In this document: positions 1 through 9,812 of the stretch, piece by piece
Layout: every line of letters begins with the position of its first letter
Position numbering within the stretch: position 1 is the first letter of the stretch
DNA from: Natrinema zhouii
Lineage (GTDB): Archaea; Halobacteriota; Halobacteria; Halobacteriales; Natrialbaceae
Assembly (NCBI RefSeq): GCF_013456555.2
Contig: NZ_CP084882.1
Location: forward strand, 372,001 to 436,000
Length of the DNA: 64,000 nt
Direction of reading: 5' to 3'
The notes under the pieces: generated by a model
The model's input: only the letters and a program-made list of their open reading frames with translations
The model's database searches: none
What the model was told of the DNA's origin: nothing
Made by a program: the position numbers and the translations under genes

Positions 1-28
1 ACGGGAGTCTTCCGACGACCCCATCGCT

Positions 29-1879
29 TCAGCGCTGGGTCGTCGAATCGTCGCCGCCGTTGCTATTGGCGTCCTCATCACCGTTCGGCAGGACGGTAAA
101 CGGCCGCATCATGTCGTGGTCCTCGTGTTCGAGCATGTGACAGTGCCACATGTACGTGCCCGTCTGATCGTTGAACAGTCCGTCGTGCTCTCCGAAGTGG
201 GTGATCACGTGGACTATCTCACCGGGATCGACAGTGATCACGTCGTTCCATCCTCGTTCGTACGGCTTGGGCGCCTCAAGTGCGTCGAGGTCGATCTCGT
301 CCTCGTTGGGTTCGTAGTCCCCGATCGGCTGTCGTCCCAGCATTTGGAAGTGGACGAGGTGAAGATGCATCGGATGGGACATCCCGCTCCGGTTGGCAAA
401 ACTCCAGATCTCGGTATCACCGAGCGCGGGTTTCTCGGTCACAGGGTCATCGATTTTGAGGCCATCTCGCTCTTGTGCCGTTCCGAGCAAGTGGAGCTGC
501 CGTCCGTAGTCGTCGGTCGCACCACCGTTGAGCGTGAGATATCGTTCGTTGTCGACCGAATCGACTGGGATGTCCGGAACACGAGTGAGCTCGTCGGGGA
601 GCTCAGTAGTATCCTGTGAGTCCCCTGTGTCGCTCACGTCCACGAGCATGATCTCGGGGAGCGGAACAATGTTGTCGTCCCTCAAACCCGTCCTGCCACG
701 ATACTGAGCGGGCGCGTTGTTGTGGAGCAGCAGCGTCTCTCCTGCGTATTCGGAAAAGTCGACGACGACGTCGGCACGCTGGCCGGAGCCGACCTCGAGG
801 CGATCGTCGATCTCTACCGGTGTTGAGAGGAGACCGCCATCGTTCCCGATCTGGACGAACGATGGTCCATCTCCACCAGTCTCGCCCGACGACTCGTTGT
901 ATTGGCGGAGTTTGAGGGTGTAATATCGACTGTTTGACCCATTGAGGAGCCGGAACCGATACAATCTGGGTTCGACGGAGAGCCGAGGCCAGGCCTTCCC
1001 GTTGACGACCGACGTGTCGCCGTAGAACTGCGGAACGATACTCGGATCGGGGTGTGACTCGTCGCTGCCGCCTTTCTCGTCCGAGATGGCCGTCGGATAG
1101 AACAACGATCCGTCCTCCTCGAAACTCCGATCCTGGAGGACGAGCGGGATCTCGTACTCGTTCTTGGGCAGACCGAGGCTCCGTTCGTGGTCGTTCCGCA
1201 GGAGATAGAACCCCGCGAGGCCGGCATAGACGTTTAATCGCGTAATGCCGAGCGAGTGATCGTGATACCACAGCGTCGCCGGCGGCTGGTCATTTATGTA
1301 GTAGTAGTCTTTCTTCTGGAACTCGGGGCCCGTCTCCTGAAAGTCTCGAGTGAACCACGCCTGCGCGTGGCCGTCGCTCTCAGACTCGACGTTTCCGCCG
1401 TGGAGGTGCGTTACGGTCCGTACGCCTGGCATATCGTAGGGAATGAGGTCGCTGTGAATCGTCGTATCTTCGGGCAGGAGATGCTCGTCCGGGAGGTCGT
1501 TCGTCCAGCGGACGTAGATCGGTTCACCCTGCTCGGCCTCGATCGTCGGACCCGGGAACTGTCCGTCATAGCCCCAAACGGTCGTTGCTGGGAGATCGCG
1601 GTGTAGCTTCTGCTCGACCTCACTCATCTCTATCTCGTAGCGAGGGTGCCCGTCCTTCGTTCCGGACGGTTCCGCGACGCCCGGTCGGGGGACCTCATCG
1701 ACCCACTTCTCGAGATCCGGCGACGAATGGTCCGTTATTGTCGTTGCGTTCTCGGCTTGAGACGGATTCGAGTTCCCCGTCGAACAACCTGCGAGAGCCG
1801 AGATACCCGTGGCACCGGCTGCGATGCAGAGCTTGCGGCGCGATATCCTTGGTTTAGGTGGCCTAGTGTGATCACCCAT
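29..1879 (-). CDS. multicopper oxidase, Tat-exported lipoprotein
   Basis: A three-cupredoxin multicopper oxidase of the CotA/bilirubin oxidase type, about 616 aa. It couples one-electron oxidation of phenolic or metal substrates to reduction of O2 to water, outside the cell. The copper motifs are all visible: HLHGG near residue 158, WYHDHS near 203, HPMHLHLVHF near 500 and the closing HCHMLEHEDHDMM near 575. I start it at 1879 rather than at the longer upstream ATG because the protein then opens with a short basic stretch, RRKL, a hydrophobic segment and the lipobox-like LAGC: a Tat signal with a probable lipid-modified cysteine. It has no operon partner. Physiological substrate is not predictable from sequence. 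Confidence 0.93.
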   Translation of the reverse strand: MGDHTRPPKPRISRRKLCIAAGATGISALAGCSTGNSNPSQAENATTITDHSSPDLEKWVDEVPRPGVAEPSGTKDGHPRYEIEMSEVEQKLHRDLPATTVWGYDGQFPGPTIEAEQGEPIYVRWTNDLPDEHLLPEDTTIHSDLIPYDMPGVRTVTHLHGGNVESESDGHAQAWFTRDFQETGPEFQKKDYYYINDQPPATLWYHDHSLGITRLNVYAGLAGFYLLRNDHERSLGLPKNEYEIPLVLQDRSFEEDGSLFYPTAISDEKGGSDESHPDPSIVPQFYGDTSVVNGKAWPRLSVEPRLYRFRLLNGSNSRYYTLKLRQYNESSGETGGDGPSFVQIGNDGGLLSTPVEIDDRLEVGSGQRADVVVDFSEYAGETLLLHNNAPAQYRGRTGLRDDNIVPLPEIMLVDVSDTGDSQDTTELPDELTRVPDIPVDSVDNERYLTLNGGATDDYGRQLHLLGTAQERDGLKIDDPVTEKPALGDTEIWSFANRSGMSHPMHLHLVHFQMLGRQPIGDYEPNEDEIDLDALEAPKPYERGWNDVITVDPGEIVHVITHFGEHDGLFNDQTGTYMWHCHMLEHEDHDMMRPFTVLPNGDEDANSNGGDDSTTQR

Positions 1880-2122
1880 GGTACAACTGTACCTATGAAC
1901 GCCCCGTATATGTGCGTCTGGCTGATTCTTACTGCATCGGAATCGGACCAAGGGACATCGTCAAACGGGTCTATTGCGCACCCCCGTTCAAATTTACGGA
2001 GAATCCTATAACGTAACGAACAACCGTATGGAATCCCTTGATTCGCTGAATGGATGAATTGTCCTCGTGGTCGCTCAAACGGAGGGATCTAGTTCTGACA
2101 ACGTATTTGATAATTGGAATAG

Positions 2123-2376
2123 TATGAGATTGGGCGTAATAGGTATATAAGCCATGACCCAGCGAGGGTCGCTCGACGCATCGACAAGGACGATGCAGAG
2201 AATTTCTTCGTCCTCGGCATTAGGAATAAAGACGACTACGAAGAGTTCCGACCACTAATTGATGTTCGAAGAGCCGATCCACTGCTTGAGAACCAACCAA
2301 CGAAGCATCACACTGACATTTGGCCCCGCATCTGCAAGCATAACAGTCTAAACTGTCAAATACTGGGCTCCCATTA
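2123..2376 (+). pseudogene. 3' fragment of an unrecognised gene
   Basis: An 83-codon open stretch with no plausible start, bounded upstream by an in-frame TAG. It reads like a real acidic protein (segments FFVLGIRNKDDYEEF and PLIDVRRADPLLENQ) and stops 10 bp before the TrkA-C gene. Probably the tail of a gene whose 5' part has been lost. No family recognised. The rest of 1880-2386 shows nothing identifiable. Confidence 0.35.
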
Positions 2377-2386
2377 GCCTACTACC

Positions 2387-3148
2387 ATGACTGCGTCTGG
2401 AGCAATCATCACTCTCTTACTCGTGTTCGCCGTATCGCTGTTGATCGTTCGTACTGGGACCGTTGCACTCATGATGACCGGAATGGCACAAGAAGTCGCT
2501 TCATTTCAAGCTGCTTCAGCGTTTTCGGGTGCAGGGTTTACTACTGATGAAACCGAACGGGTGCTTGCGACCCCGCAGCGACGCATAATAGTCAAAAGTC
2601 TCATCAGAGCTGGAAGTTTTGGCATTGTTACCTCAATTGCGTCGCTTGTACTTTCATTCACGCGTGACGGAGGGGATTACACTTTCCGGTTGATTTCTAT
2701 CATTATCGGTGTTATTGTAATTGTCATGTTTGCTCGGAGTCGCTGGTTCAATCAGCTCATTACACCCGGAATTGAGTGGGCAATAAACCGTACCACTACG
2801 CTTGATTTTCGCGATTACACCCATCTTCTAGACTTACATGAAGACTACCGAGTAGCTGAACTTCAAGTTAAGAATGACAAATGGCTCATACGTGGGCCAC
2901 TTGGTAACCTGAACCTTGATGCCGAAGGCGTGATGATATTGGGTATTAATCGACAGGATGGTTCGTATATCAGTCCCCCTGATCCAAATTATACACTTCA
3001 ACCCGGCGACACACTAACTGTCTATGGCCAGAAAGAGCGATTAATAGAACTCTCAGAACGCACGAAAGATGATGAGACAGCACACACTGAGGCTATTAAA
3101 GACCACAATCAGAACGCCGAAAATGGACGATTTCCAACGTATTCCTAG
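2387..3148 (+). CDS. membrane protein with C-terminal TrkA-C (RCK_C) domain
   Basis: A 253-aa membrane protein. It has a hydrophobic helix at residues 5-35, a loop with SAFSGAGFTTDE at about 46-57, then two further transmembrane segments (about 70-85 and 100-112). A cytosolic TrkA-C ligand-binding domain follows (about 140-225, ending LQPGDTLTVYGQKERL). TrkA-C domains sense nucleotides or ions and gate potassium or other transporters. The SAF..AGF stretch loosely recalls a TrkH/KtrB pore loop, which is my inference only. No TrkH partner is adjacent; trkA itself lies near 46 kb. The C-terminal 25 residues are hydrophilic and disordered. Confidence 0.8.
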   Translation: MTASGAIITLLLVFAVSLLIVRTGTVALMMTGMAQEVASFQAASAFSGAGFTTDETERVLATPQRRIIVKSLIRAGSFGIVTSIASLVLSFTRDGGDYTFRLISIIIGVIVIVMFARSRWFNQLITPGIEWAINRTTTLDFRDYTHLLDLHEDYRVAELQVKNDKWLIRGPLGNLNLDAEGVMILGINRQDGSYISPPDPNYTLQPGDTLTVYGQKERLIELSERTKDDETAHTEAIKDHNQNAENGRFPTYS

Positions 3149-3481
3149 ATACTTCGATTCATATATCAGCTGTGATTAGATATTAATATATAATTATTTA
3201 TTCTTTATATTACTAGTCTATATATGTAAATATATCTCGATAATATTGTGGTGAAACTTCCATATTCCCACTTCAAACAGGGAATCATGCAGTTAGAGAG
3301 GAGAATGTGCATTTAAGAAACAATCTATAGCAATTTTCATTCAGAAATCCGACCGGTACTATGCATCACAGCCCTAATAAAATCACTTTAGTCTCAACTT
3401 ACCTGTCTCACAGAAGTTGATATTCTATGAACAGTCATTCAGTCGTGTGCTTAGATAACGGTTAGTAAAGAACTATTTTAT
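3149..3481. other. AT-rich intergenic stretch, nothing identified
   Basis: Strongly AT-rich DNA with runs of TATAT near 3180-3240. No coding pattern, repeat or RNA was recognised. Confidence 0.5.
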
Positions 3482-3877
3482 TTACACTATCTCTTCTTGG
3501 AGGAAAAGATAGAGATCAAGACCGATCAAGATGACATTAGCTGTCAGGATGACCCAATCGAAGGGGTCATCCCAGAATCTGACGAGGATCAATACTGTTG
3601 AGAATGTTCCCAAGACGAGAACACCGACGAGATATAGAATTGGCTGCCAATACGAAGAGAGATACGCGACAAACAAGAGAAAGAATATCGTCGCAAAACC
3701 GAGGTAAATCGTCCTCTCTAGCGTCACTCCCCGATACACGTACATGAGAACCACAACCAGCGCCAGCACGATTACGACTCCGTTCAGGAGATTTTGTGGT
3801 TGGTTTTTCCAATCGGCCCCCTCTTGTCCGACCATACACCAATAGAGTTTCAACAGCCGGAAATACGTTCGGCCCAA
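3482..3877 (-). CDS. hypothetical membrane protein, four helices
   Basis: A 131-aa protein with four hydrophobic segments (about residues 33-48, 56-72, 77-98 and 107-126) separated by short loops, and an acidic end. No catalytic motif or known family is visible. The regular alternation of helices and polar loops supports a real gene; the ORF overlapping it on the same strand in another frame lacks that pattern. Stands alone, facing the TrkA-C gene. Confidence 0.65.
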   Translation of the reverse strand: MGRTYFRLLKLYWCMVGQEGADWKNQPQNLLNGVVIVLALVVVLMYVYRGVTLERTIYLGFATIFFLLFVAYLSSYWQPILYLVGVLVLGTFSTVLILVRFWDDPFDWVILTANVILIGLDLYLFLQEEIV

Positions 3878-4066
3878 CCCAGTGAAGTATCACGATTGTC
3901 ATCACCTTCAATCGGCTAATAGTTGTTGGCAGTGTGATTTACTTTATTCAGTCTGACCGACCGGACATTGCGGAATCCTTGCTGGTCATTATTCGTTTGT
4001 CAGTGCTTCGACTTCGTCATTTTATCTGTTTATTGATGTTCGTTTCATCTGGAGTGACGGCTTCAC

Positions 4067-4335
4067 TCAAAGTTCTCCGAAGCCGTACTTCGAGTGGTTC
4101 CTGACGCGGGTGAGCCCGCTCTTCACGGTCTCCACCGGACGGTCGCTATCGTAGCCGACGGCCACATCGTGATCAACTGTCTCCAACTCGTCAACGTCGC
4201 CACCTTCCATGACCTTCTCCAGCTAGTGGCGCAGCTGCGCTTCGTCGTCTACGCTCCACCACCAGATGTAGAATTCCTCTAAACCTTCGACAACCTCGAG
4301 GCCAGAAGCGGTTAGACTCGCTTAGCGTTCCTTGG
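4067..4335 (-). pseudogene. remnant of an unidentified gene
   Basis: One minus-strand frame reads like protein (SLTASGLEVVEGLEEFYIWW, then LEKVMEGGDVDELETVDHD, then SGLTRVRNHSKYGFGEL-stop). It is broken by an in-frame TAG after QLRH and another stop further upstream. The family is not recognised. The surrounding 3878-4880 holds no other convincing gene; a 62-codon minus ORF at 4386-4574 is of doubtful reality. Confidence 0.4.
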
Positions 4336-4882
4336 GGTCCAATTGCGGAGTTTTTCGACGGTTTCGTCGACCGGCTGTCTCAAGGCTAATTTGAAGCGCG
4401 TCTAGATGGTATTACTTTCAGTCGAACGGAACCTGCATTGGCTCGTTGATCGGTAGCTACTCTGAGTGAATCGCCTCGATTGCTGACTACCTGAACAAGT
4501 CGTGGGCAACGTAACTCTACTTTGGTGAATGCTTGGCCGATCTCCTTGATGACGTCCAATGTCCTGACGGCCACCTCAGAATTCGAGTTTTTGTCGTCTG
4601 TGGTGTCTGTCCCTATGTGCTTTATTATGATTTACTCAAATACTGTTCGACAAATAAACTTTGCGAGCACTGAATGTCTGCGCATAGAATAGCCCAACTA
4701 CACCTCTCTTCTAGAAGGCCGACCCGCTGGTCGACCATAGCGCGCACCTCAAGCGCGCTGATATCGTATTATCCTGTGGACAGCAAAGAGCTACCGAAAA
4801 TGGGAGACGGATATGGTCTGGATATTAATTAAATTTCTATATTTCAGTATAGGATTAAGTACGTAGCAACCGTTTGTAGTGT

Positions 4883-5058
4883 ATGTTCAATGTCGCAGTC
4901 GGTAGACTTCGAATCCTCGTAGCATTGTTCGCCGCGGTAGCTATACTGGTAACAGTCACTGGAGGGGTCTTGTAGGTATCTCAAAGGTGTTCATGACGTT
5001 GGTAATCTTCAGTGTTGGAATCGCTCTTGTCCTAGGGGTGTTCAATTCAGCCCGGTGA
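4883..5058 (+). pseudogene. small two-helix membrane protein with frameshift
   Basis: ATG at 4883 opens a 30-codon hydrophobic reading frame (LFAAVAILVTVTGG) that stops at TAG. The neighbouring frame continues at once with ISKVFMTLVIFSVGIALVLG and ends at 5058. Read across one frameshift it gives a protein of about 57 aa with two membrane helices. Either a decayed small membrane protein or two unrelated short frames; the matching hydrophobicity favours the former. Confidence 0.4.
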
Positions 5059-5089
5059 CGCACCACTGACGGCTATTAATTCTTAACAG

Positions 5090-5328
5090 TCACTTGTTCT
5101 CATCAGCCAGATTCCGCTGTCCGCCCCCGAACTGTACTCGCTCGTCTCTGGCTTCGGCGATGTTCGCCTCGATGTGGGTCTTGCACCCGTCGTAGTTGGC
5201 CTTCCGATCGACACACTGGTCACAGGCACGTTGTGACACGTCTCGGCGGTCGAGGCTGACGTGCAAGAACGACTCTGCCAGTGCGAACTGACTGATTAGA
5301 ACGCAACTGGCGTGCTGTCTGCTGGCAT
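5090..5328 (-). pseudogene. remnant of an unrecognised small gene, frameshifted
   Basis: Minus-strand reading from an ATG at 5328 gives MPADSTPVAF. After a one-base shift it continues SQFALAESFLHVSLDRRDVSQ, then a CxxC pair (CDQCVDRKANYDGCKTHIEAN), and ends LADENK-stop. The conserved-looking cysteines suggest a decayed zinc-binding protein. No family name can be given. Confidence 0.4.
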
Positions 5329-5656
5329 CTATTCGACAACAGTCGTGTCATCTGTTGGTGATATCGGCTACAAAGGCAATCTATCCAGTAATATATTAGT
5401 TAGTGTCACACTCTTTCGTGGATCGAACCTGACCATTTTCGACGCAGTAGGTTGAGGTATACGATGATCCTTCGTAGATATCAGTTTTCGTTTGAGCCCG
5501 TACTTGCCGCCCGATAAGTGTGACTCGACCTGATCGTAAATGGGTTCTGCGCTATCGATACGGCACCGATTTCCATCTGCTGAGCCTAACTGGGAGGTTC
5601 ACGTCTTGACCGGCGTGTGAAAAGCTACTATAGGTGTGACATTGTACTATCATACA
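5329..5656. other. intergenic region with a promoter at its 3' end
   Basis: No confident gene. A 76-codon minus-strand open stretch (about 5368-5597) has no start codon and was not accepted. The last 35 bp hold the promoter of the next gene. Confidence 0.4.
5622..5631 (+). promoter_or_regulatory. TATA box of the 5657 gene (leaderless transcript)
   Basis: CTACTATAGG lies 26-35 bp upstream of the ATG at 5657, the usual archaeal TATA-to-start distance. Transcription would begin at or next to the ATG, which is why 5657 is preferred over the in-frame ATG at 5636. Confidence 0.4.
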
Positions 5657-6007
5657 ATGACTGATCCAGTCAGCGTCTCTCACACCTATGCTTTGTCAGA
5701 CACAGTTGATCTCGTGGCGACCTTGGAAACAATGAGTGTACAGTATTTGGATGTCGATGAGCAGCGGACTCTCGTAATTTTCACTGGTGCGATTCTCAAC
5801 CTCGAAAGTGACAATGGATCCCTTACAGATCTTACTTGTGTTGAGATTACAGTTTACAATCTCCCTCTAAACTCGAATCGTGATAAAGGGAAGGAAGATG
5901 AAACTGCGGCGACTCTCATTACGGATTTTGTTGACCGACTTGGAACCACAGCCGAAACAGACTATGAAAGAATCGATCCAAACGGATCAACGGATACCGC
6001 TAACTGA
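5657..6007 (+). CDS. hypothetical haloarchaeal protein, 116 aa
   Basis: A soluble acidic protein with alternating short beta-like segments (VDLVATLETM, QRTLVIFTGAIL, CVEITVYNLPL) and a polar tail. Start chosen at 5657 from the TATA spacing. No motif or family recognised. Its stop codon abuts the truncated end of the deoxyhypusine synthase remnant on the opposite strand, so this gene may mark the boundary of the rearrangement that truncated it. Confidence 0.6.
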   Translation: MTDPVSVSHTYALSDTVDLVATLETMSVQYLDVDEQRTLVIFTGAILNLESDNGSLTDLTCVEITVYNLPLNSNRDKGKEDETAATLITDFVDRLGTTAETDYERIDPNGSTDTAN

Positions 6008-6550
6008 TACCAACTTCGGAATCGTATCCCTGGCGATAGTAGTCGAGGAAGTTACCTACCTCAGCATCTGTTAATGCCGGACAGTACACCGGTACATCGT
6101 TATCTGCAGCCTGTTTCAAACAGAATCCTCGTCAGTAAGTGTTTCTCCTAATTCGCGTGCAAATGCTGCCGGAGTCCGCACCTTCTCGCCTACAAAAATC
6201 ATCAAAGAAGTCATAAAGTTATTCTTCCAACCACATGTATCGACCAGATGGGACAAAAATGTTCCCAAGAGGTTAATCCCTCGATCGCAGAGTGCTACTT
6301 CATCAGCATCCCAATCACCCATTTTGAATGGCTTTGCTGTCTTAATGACATCCTCTGTCAACGCCCCTGCTGTGGTGATAAGCACATCAATATATCCTTC
6401 ACGAACAAGATACGCAACTACTTCACACAATCCGGATGAGATGATATTTGAGGTGAAAGTGAGATAGATTGTAGCATCCTCCTCCTGCATTCGCTCAGTA
6501 ATTACCAAATATGACTGATATTCTTCTTTGAATTTTTGTTTACTCACCAA
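6008..6550 (-). pseudogene. dys: deoxyhypusine synthase fragment
   Basis: Closely matches the intact deoxyhypusine synthase at 42107-43081. Shared runs include ERMQ-(E/A)-DATIYLTFTSNIISSG, ITTAGALTEDVIKTAKPFKM and, after a frameshift at about 6118, ADNDVPVYCPALTDAEVGNF. It lacks the first 60 or so residues and everything after the GYDS-VGI segment, including the GGG-VPKHH segment that carries the catalytic lysine in the intact copy. An altered stretch replaces the DRYVWLEEYLYDFFDEF region. Nonfunctional as a synthase. Confidence 0.9.
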
Positions 6551-6611
6551 AAGAAGAGAATGTCACCAACTTAAAACAGATTTCATCCATCAGCCAAGGA
6601 TGAAACCAAGA

Positions 6612-6749
6612 CTAGCTTGGTATTGACCCACTTGTGCGTAGAAGAAGAAAGATACCGGCTGAAAAAACTAGTGCAAGCCATAGAAAGAAGATAGTCGCTG
6701 CTTGCCGACCTGTAAGCTGGTCACCACTAAGGAATTCGTCGATCTCCAT
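6612..6749 (-). CDS. small single-helix membrane protein, 45 aa
   Basis: ATG at 6749 opens MEIDEFLSGDQLTGRQAA, followed by one strong transmembrane helix (IFFLWLALVFSAGIFLLL) and a short basic end. The polar amphipathic N-terminus plus one helix is typical of haloarchaeal micro-membrane proteins. No family recognised; it lies between the dys remnant and the DUF5786 remnant, all on the same strand. Confidence 0.5.
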   Translation of the reverse strand: MEIDEFLSGDQLTGRQAATIFFLWLALVFSAGIFLLLRTSGSIPS

Positions 6750-6884
6750 GTATAACGATAGGAACTAGGACAAGATAAACTGTTTGATCTAGGTTGGGTC
6801 TCTAAATAGGCAGGATATGATTAGTCTCTCCCAGACCACTACTATGTAAGGAAGGTAGGTCCCATGATCGGTTCGACTTGATTA

Positions 6885-7023
6885 CCTGGAGATATTCGAG
6901 GATTTTATTATTTGAACCCCCCGTCAAACGTTATTGTGCCCTGGTATTCCTCTGGTTGGTCTTCGGAGTCAGTTTCAATATCAGAGATCAATTTTTCGTG
7001 ACGCTCATATCCACCCTAGTCAT
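6885..7023 (-). pseudogene. DUF5786 gene remnant
   Basis: Minus-strand reading gives GGYERHEKLISDIETDSEDQ then PEEYQGTITFDGG. It aligns with the intact DUF5786 protein encoded at 35332-35511 (HERREKKLSEIESDSEEQ, PREYRGQMTFET). It has a stop near the start and a frameshift before the final helix (NNKILEYL). The plus-strand ORF covering the same bases is a shadow. Confidence 0.7.
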
Positions 7024-7035
7024 CTATTCTCGCTC

Positions 7036-7693
7036 TTATGTAGAGCTGTGGAATGTCCCCATAGCAAGGCAGTCGATGGCGCTCACGAGGGATGCGCCAG
7101 CGAGATTTAACGAACGGACGATTCCAAATGTGTGAGCGGCCTGTTCCAAGTCGTGCTTGGACAGACCGCGAAATTTCCGTAGACATGGTTTGACAAGCAA
7201 GAAGAGGCACTCAACCTGGTTGATATGGATACCGTCGGGCGAAACGTACGTCTCATCGTGTACGACGATCTGGTGAGTGTACTCCATTTGTCGATAGGCT
7301 TGGAGACCGTCAATCCAGACCTTCCCCAGAGGCTGGGAGGAGGTCTTCAGCCTCTTGAATTACTGGATCTAGGTCGGTTCCGTATCTGATACCAGGCTGG
7401 CCATGAATACCTGTAGCACGTCGCGGCACGCCGCGACGAACGTTATCTGGTCGCCGTGTCTTCTACGCCAGCGCGAACGTCCCGACTGAGACGACCCGCC
7501 GCAGTGACGGCCGTCCCGGGCGGGTCTTGGCCTTTATACCCCGACCAGATGCTACTGGAGTCGTCAATTTGTACCGCCTCATCGATTATCTGTTGGAATT
7601 GATTCCAGACAGCTGGAAAGCCTCGATGAACCGCGGCTTCCACCTCTCGAATAGCATAGTACACGGTCTTGTACGCTCGACGTTTAGTATGGA
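7036..7693 (-). pseudogene. IS1595-type transposase remnant
   Basis: Two reading frames together give a decayed transposase. The N-side part is YKTVYYAIREVEAAVHRGFP. The C-side part, after a frameshifted middle, contains EYTHQIVVHDETYVSPDGIH and INQVECLF-LVKPWLRKFRGLSK-like text. That arrangement is typical of IS1595/ISXO2-type DDE transposases. The N-terminus is missing and no inverted repeats were found. Confidence 0.65.
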
Positions 7694-8050
7694 TTAGTAG
7701 TAAGAATGTTGATTAGTGTACTAGTTACTACCGAAGATACTAAAGAAAACGTCATAGCAGTACTCTTTATAATAATCCATCATAATAGGACCCACTAGCA
7801 GTAGAATATTTACACCCGTACGTTTGTAATGAGGTTATCAGAGACGTTTTGCTGCTAGCCTCTAGCGGGTTTGCAGTCTTGTCGTGCAAAATCCCGCAAA
7901 AGATAGGCTCAAGGGTTTAGATGAATATAGCCTATACTATATAGTAGTCCAAAATGGTAGAACGGGAAGAATGCCAAACCCTGATCCTCATTATAACTAA
8001 GCTTATATAAAAATTGCAATAAAATGGAATCGTTATGAATACAATGGAGA
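7694..8050. other. AT-rich spacer, nothing identified
   Basis: No coding pattern on either strand; TAGT/ATAG-rich sequence. It ends at the left target-site repeat of the ISH1-group element. Confidence 0.5.
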
Positions 8051-8981
8051 GGACTTGTTTAGACGCGTGAAATCAGTGGTGTTAGAGCCTCACAGCTTGC
8101 TCGATGTTTCTGACGGCGGTCTTTAGGACGAACTCTCTGAACTGACCAAACCACGTTCTAGCCCGTAATGTCTCGCCGAACCGATGCTTCAATGGGAAGA
8201 AGATCGCTTCGACGATCGAGCGGGGATAATAGATGTCCCTGTCGTGGCGAGCGTTGTGCGCTTTGTCAAGTGCGTAGAACTCTCGATGTATGATTACCCG
8301 ACGGATGCCATCATCCCTGAGTTCGTGCTGTAGCGCGTCCCAGTCGTAGCTTTTGTCAGCGGTGGTCGTGGTTAACTGTGCTAGGTTTCTCGTGAGTACT
8401 TGCCAACCAACGTGTGGTCGTGCGGTTGTTTCATCGAGCAATGGATATCAAGAATGACGCTGGTATCGCAATCGACGAGCGCTGTCGTCTTGATATCGCC
8501 AAAGTTGTAGCCGACGCGAAGTACGTAGTGACGGCTGGCTTGATGGCGTTTGAAGCCCGATGCACCGATTGCCTGAACGTCACCGAACTCATGCAGTGAG
8601 ACAGACAGCCGCAGCAACACGTACCAGACCCGCATTTTAAGATTTTGTTTCCGCGTACAGACGGTGATGAAACCTGAGAGCTATCTACCGCAAGGCCGAG
8701 TTTAGCGATGATTCCGGGCATCTCATGCAGAATGTCGAGCAACCGGCGGTAAGGATGGTTCCGGTACTCTCGAAGACAGTGGATCGAGACGATCACCCAG
8801 TCAGCGTAGCCGCTATCACCCATCTTGAGCGCTGGTTCTGGCTCACCGATGACAGCGTTGTGGGACAAATCGACATATCGGTCAGTGAACCGGGCGAGCT
8901 GAGACGGCATACTTGCTGCTACCTCACTTAATCCTTCATAATTCCAGGCGAGAGGTTCCTGATTGACGTCTAAACATGGCC
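8051..8981 (-). mobile_element. IS5-family, ISH1-group insertion sequence, decayed
   Basis: A 931-bp element. The left end GGACTTGTTTAGACG (8051-8065) and the right end CGTCTAAACATGGCC (8967-8981) are imperfect inverted repeats. It is flanked by the direct repeat CAATGGAGA (8042-8050 and 8982-8990), a target duplication of 8-9 bp, which fits the ISH1 group of IS5. The single transposase gene inside is frameshifted. Confidence 0.8.
8082..8910 (-). pseudogene. IS5-family transposase, frameshifted
   Basis: The N-side frame starts at 8910 (MPSQLARFTDRYVDLSHNAV, GDSGYADWV). The middle lies in a second frame (VDCDTSVILDIHCSMKQPHD). The C-side frame carries ADKSYDWDALQHELRD, the DIYYPRSIVEAIFFPLKHRFG DDE-type end and RARTWFGQFREFVLK. 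Frame changes around 8400-8640 disable it. Homologous to the broken transposase at 43155-43976. Confidence 0.8.
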
Positions 8982-9059
8982 CAATGGAGAATATGCCGAG
9001 TACTATCCCTATATATAAGAAATTATCAAAATTATGTGCTATGAGTACGTTTTGATGGT

Positions 9060-9593
9060 TTAACAGTTAGATCCTTCAGCAGGAGCAACCATATTCTCAA
9101 TACGGAGAATGAGAATATTGTGTGTGTCGTCTATACCATCAACACGCCCTTCTATGATCAATTTCGAGAGAGGTGTTGGACCTACAGTAATCGAATCATC
9201 CTCAGAAATCTCGTTGATCCCTCCTTGGAGGTGTACCTCTGCCCTGCAGAGTTCAGGATCATGAACGCTCGAAAGAGCGATTTCCTCGACAACAATATCT
9301 TTGATCTTCTGGCCTTCATGCAAAATGGAGATAGAAGCGGGGTTAGACAGTTGTTGAATCTCAAGAGCTTCATATGCCCCTGCAGTGGGTTTGTACCCCC
9401 CTTTTGGTCCAGGAACACCTTCAACGAGTTGCAGTGCCTTGAGACTCTGCATTTGATTTCGAATTGTCCCTGGATTGCGATTGACCTGCTCTGCAATATC
9501 CTTACCTTTGATTGTACTTTCAGATTGTGCAGAAAGGTTCGTCAGTGCACGAAGGATTTTCTTCTGGCTCGGAGTTAGTTCGATAGACGCCAT
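9060..9593 (-). CDS. winged-helix regulator with C-terminal beta domain (paralogue 1)
   Basis: A 177-aa protein. Residues 1-70 form a winged helix-turn-helix (ELTPSQKKILRALTNL, then RNPGTIRNQMQSLKALQLVE, wing GPKGGYKPT), Rrf2/MarR-like in layout. Residues 95-175 form a beta-rich domain (CRAEVHLQGG, ITVGPTPLSKLIIEG, NILILRIENM) whose ligand is unknown. Start chosen at the ATG giving MASIELTPSQ, because paralogues at 32900 and 26434 begin at the same place. Probably a DNA-binding repressor. Close paralogue of the 32900 gene. Confidence 0.82.
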   Translation of the reverse strand: MASIELTPSQKKILRALTNLSAQSESTIKGKDIAEQVNRNPGTIRNQMQSLKALQLVEGVPGPKGGYKPTAGAYEALEIQQLSNPASISILHEGQKIKDIVVEEIALSSVHDPELCRAEVHLQGGINEISEDDSITVGPTPLSKLIIEGRVDGIDDTHNILILRIENMVAPAEGSNC

Positions 9594-9812
9594 AGTTTCT
9601 AATTTGCGACCGGATTCCTTAAAGCCGATGGAAGTTACACTCAACCGTTTTCCATGGCTCCAGGGAAAGATTCTATATTTATCAAGATTCAGTCATAGAG
9701 CAAAGCAATTTCGCATGCTTGATTACCACGTAGGATGAAGAAGAGACTGTAGGCTATATCGTCATTAGACGCAGTTCAGTTTAATGGCGATATTCGCCTA
9801 TCCACTGAAATA

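Noticed and set aside
5368..5597. 76-codon minus-strand open stretch
   Set aside because: No start codon, no recognisable motif; length is within chance for this composition.
6878..7135. 85-codon plus-strand ORF with a hydrophobic stretch
   Set aside because: The opposite strand carries recognisable DUF5786 and IS1595 remnants over the same bases.
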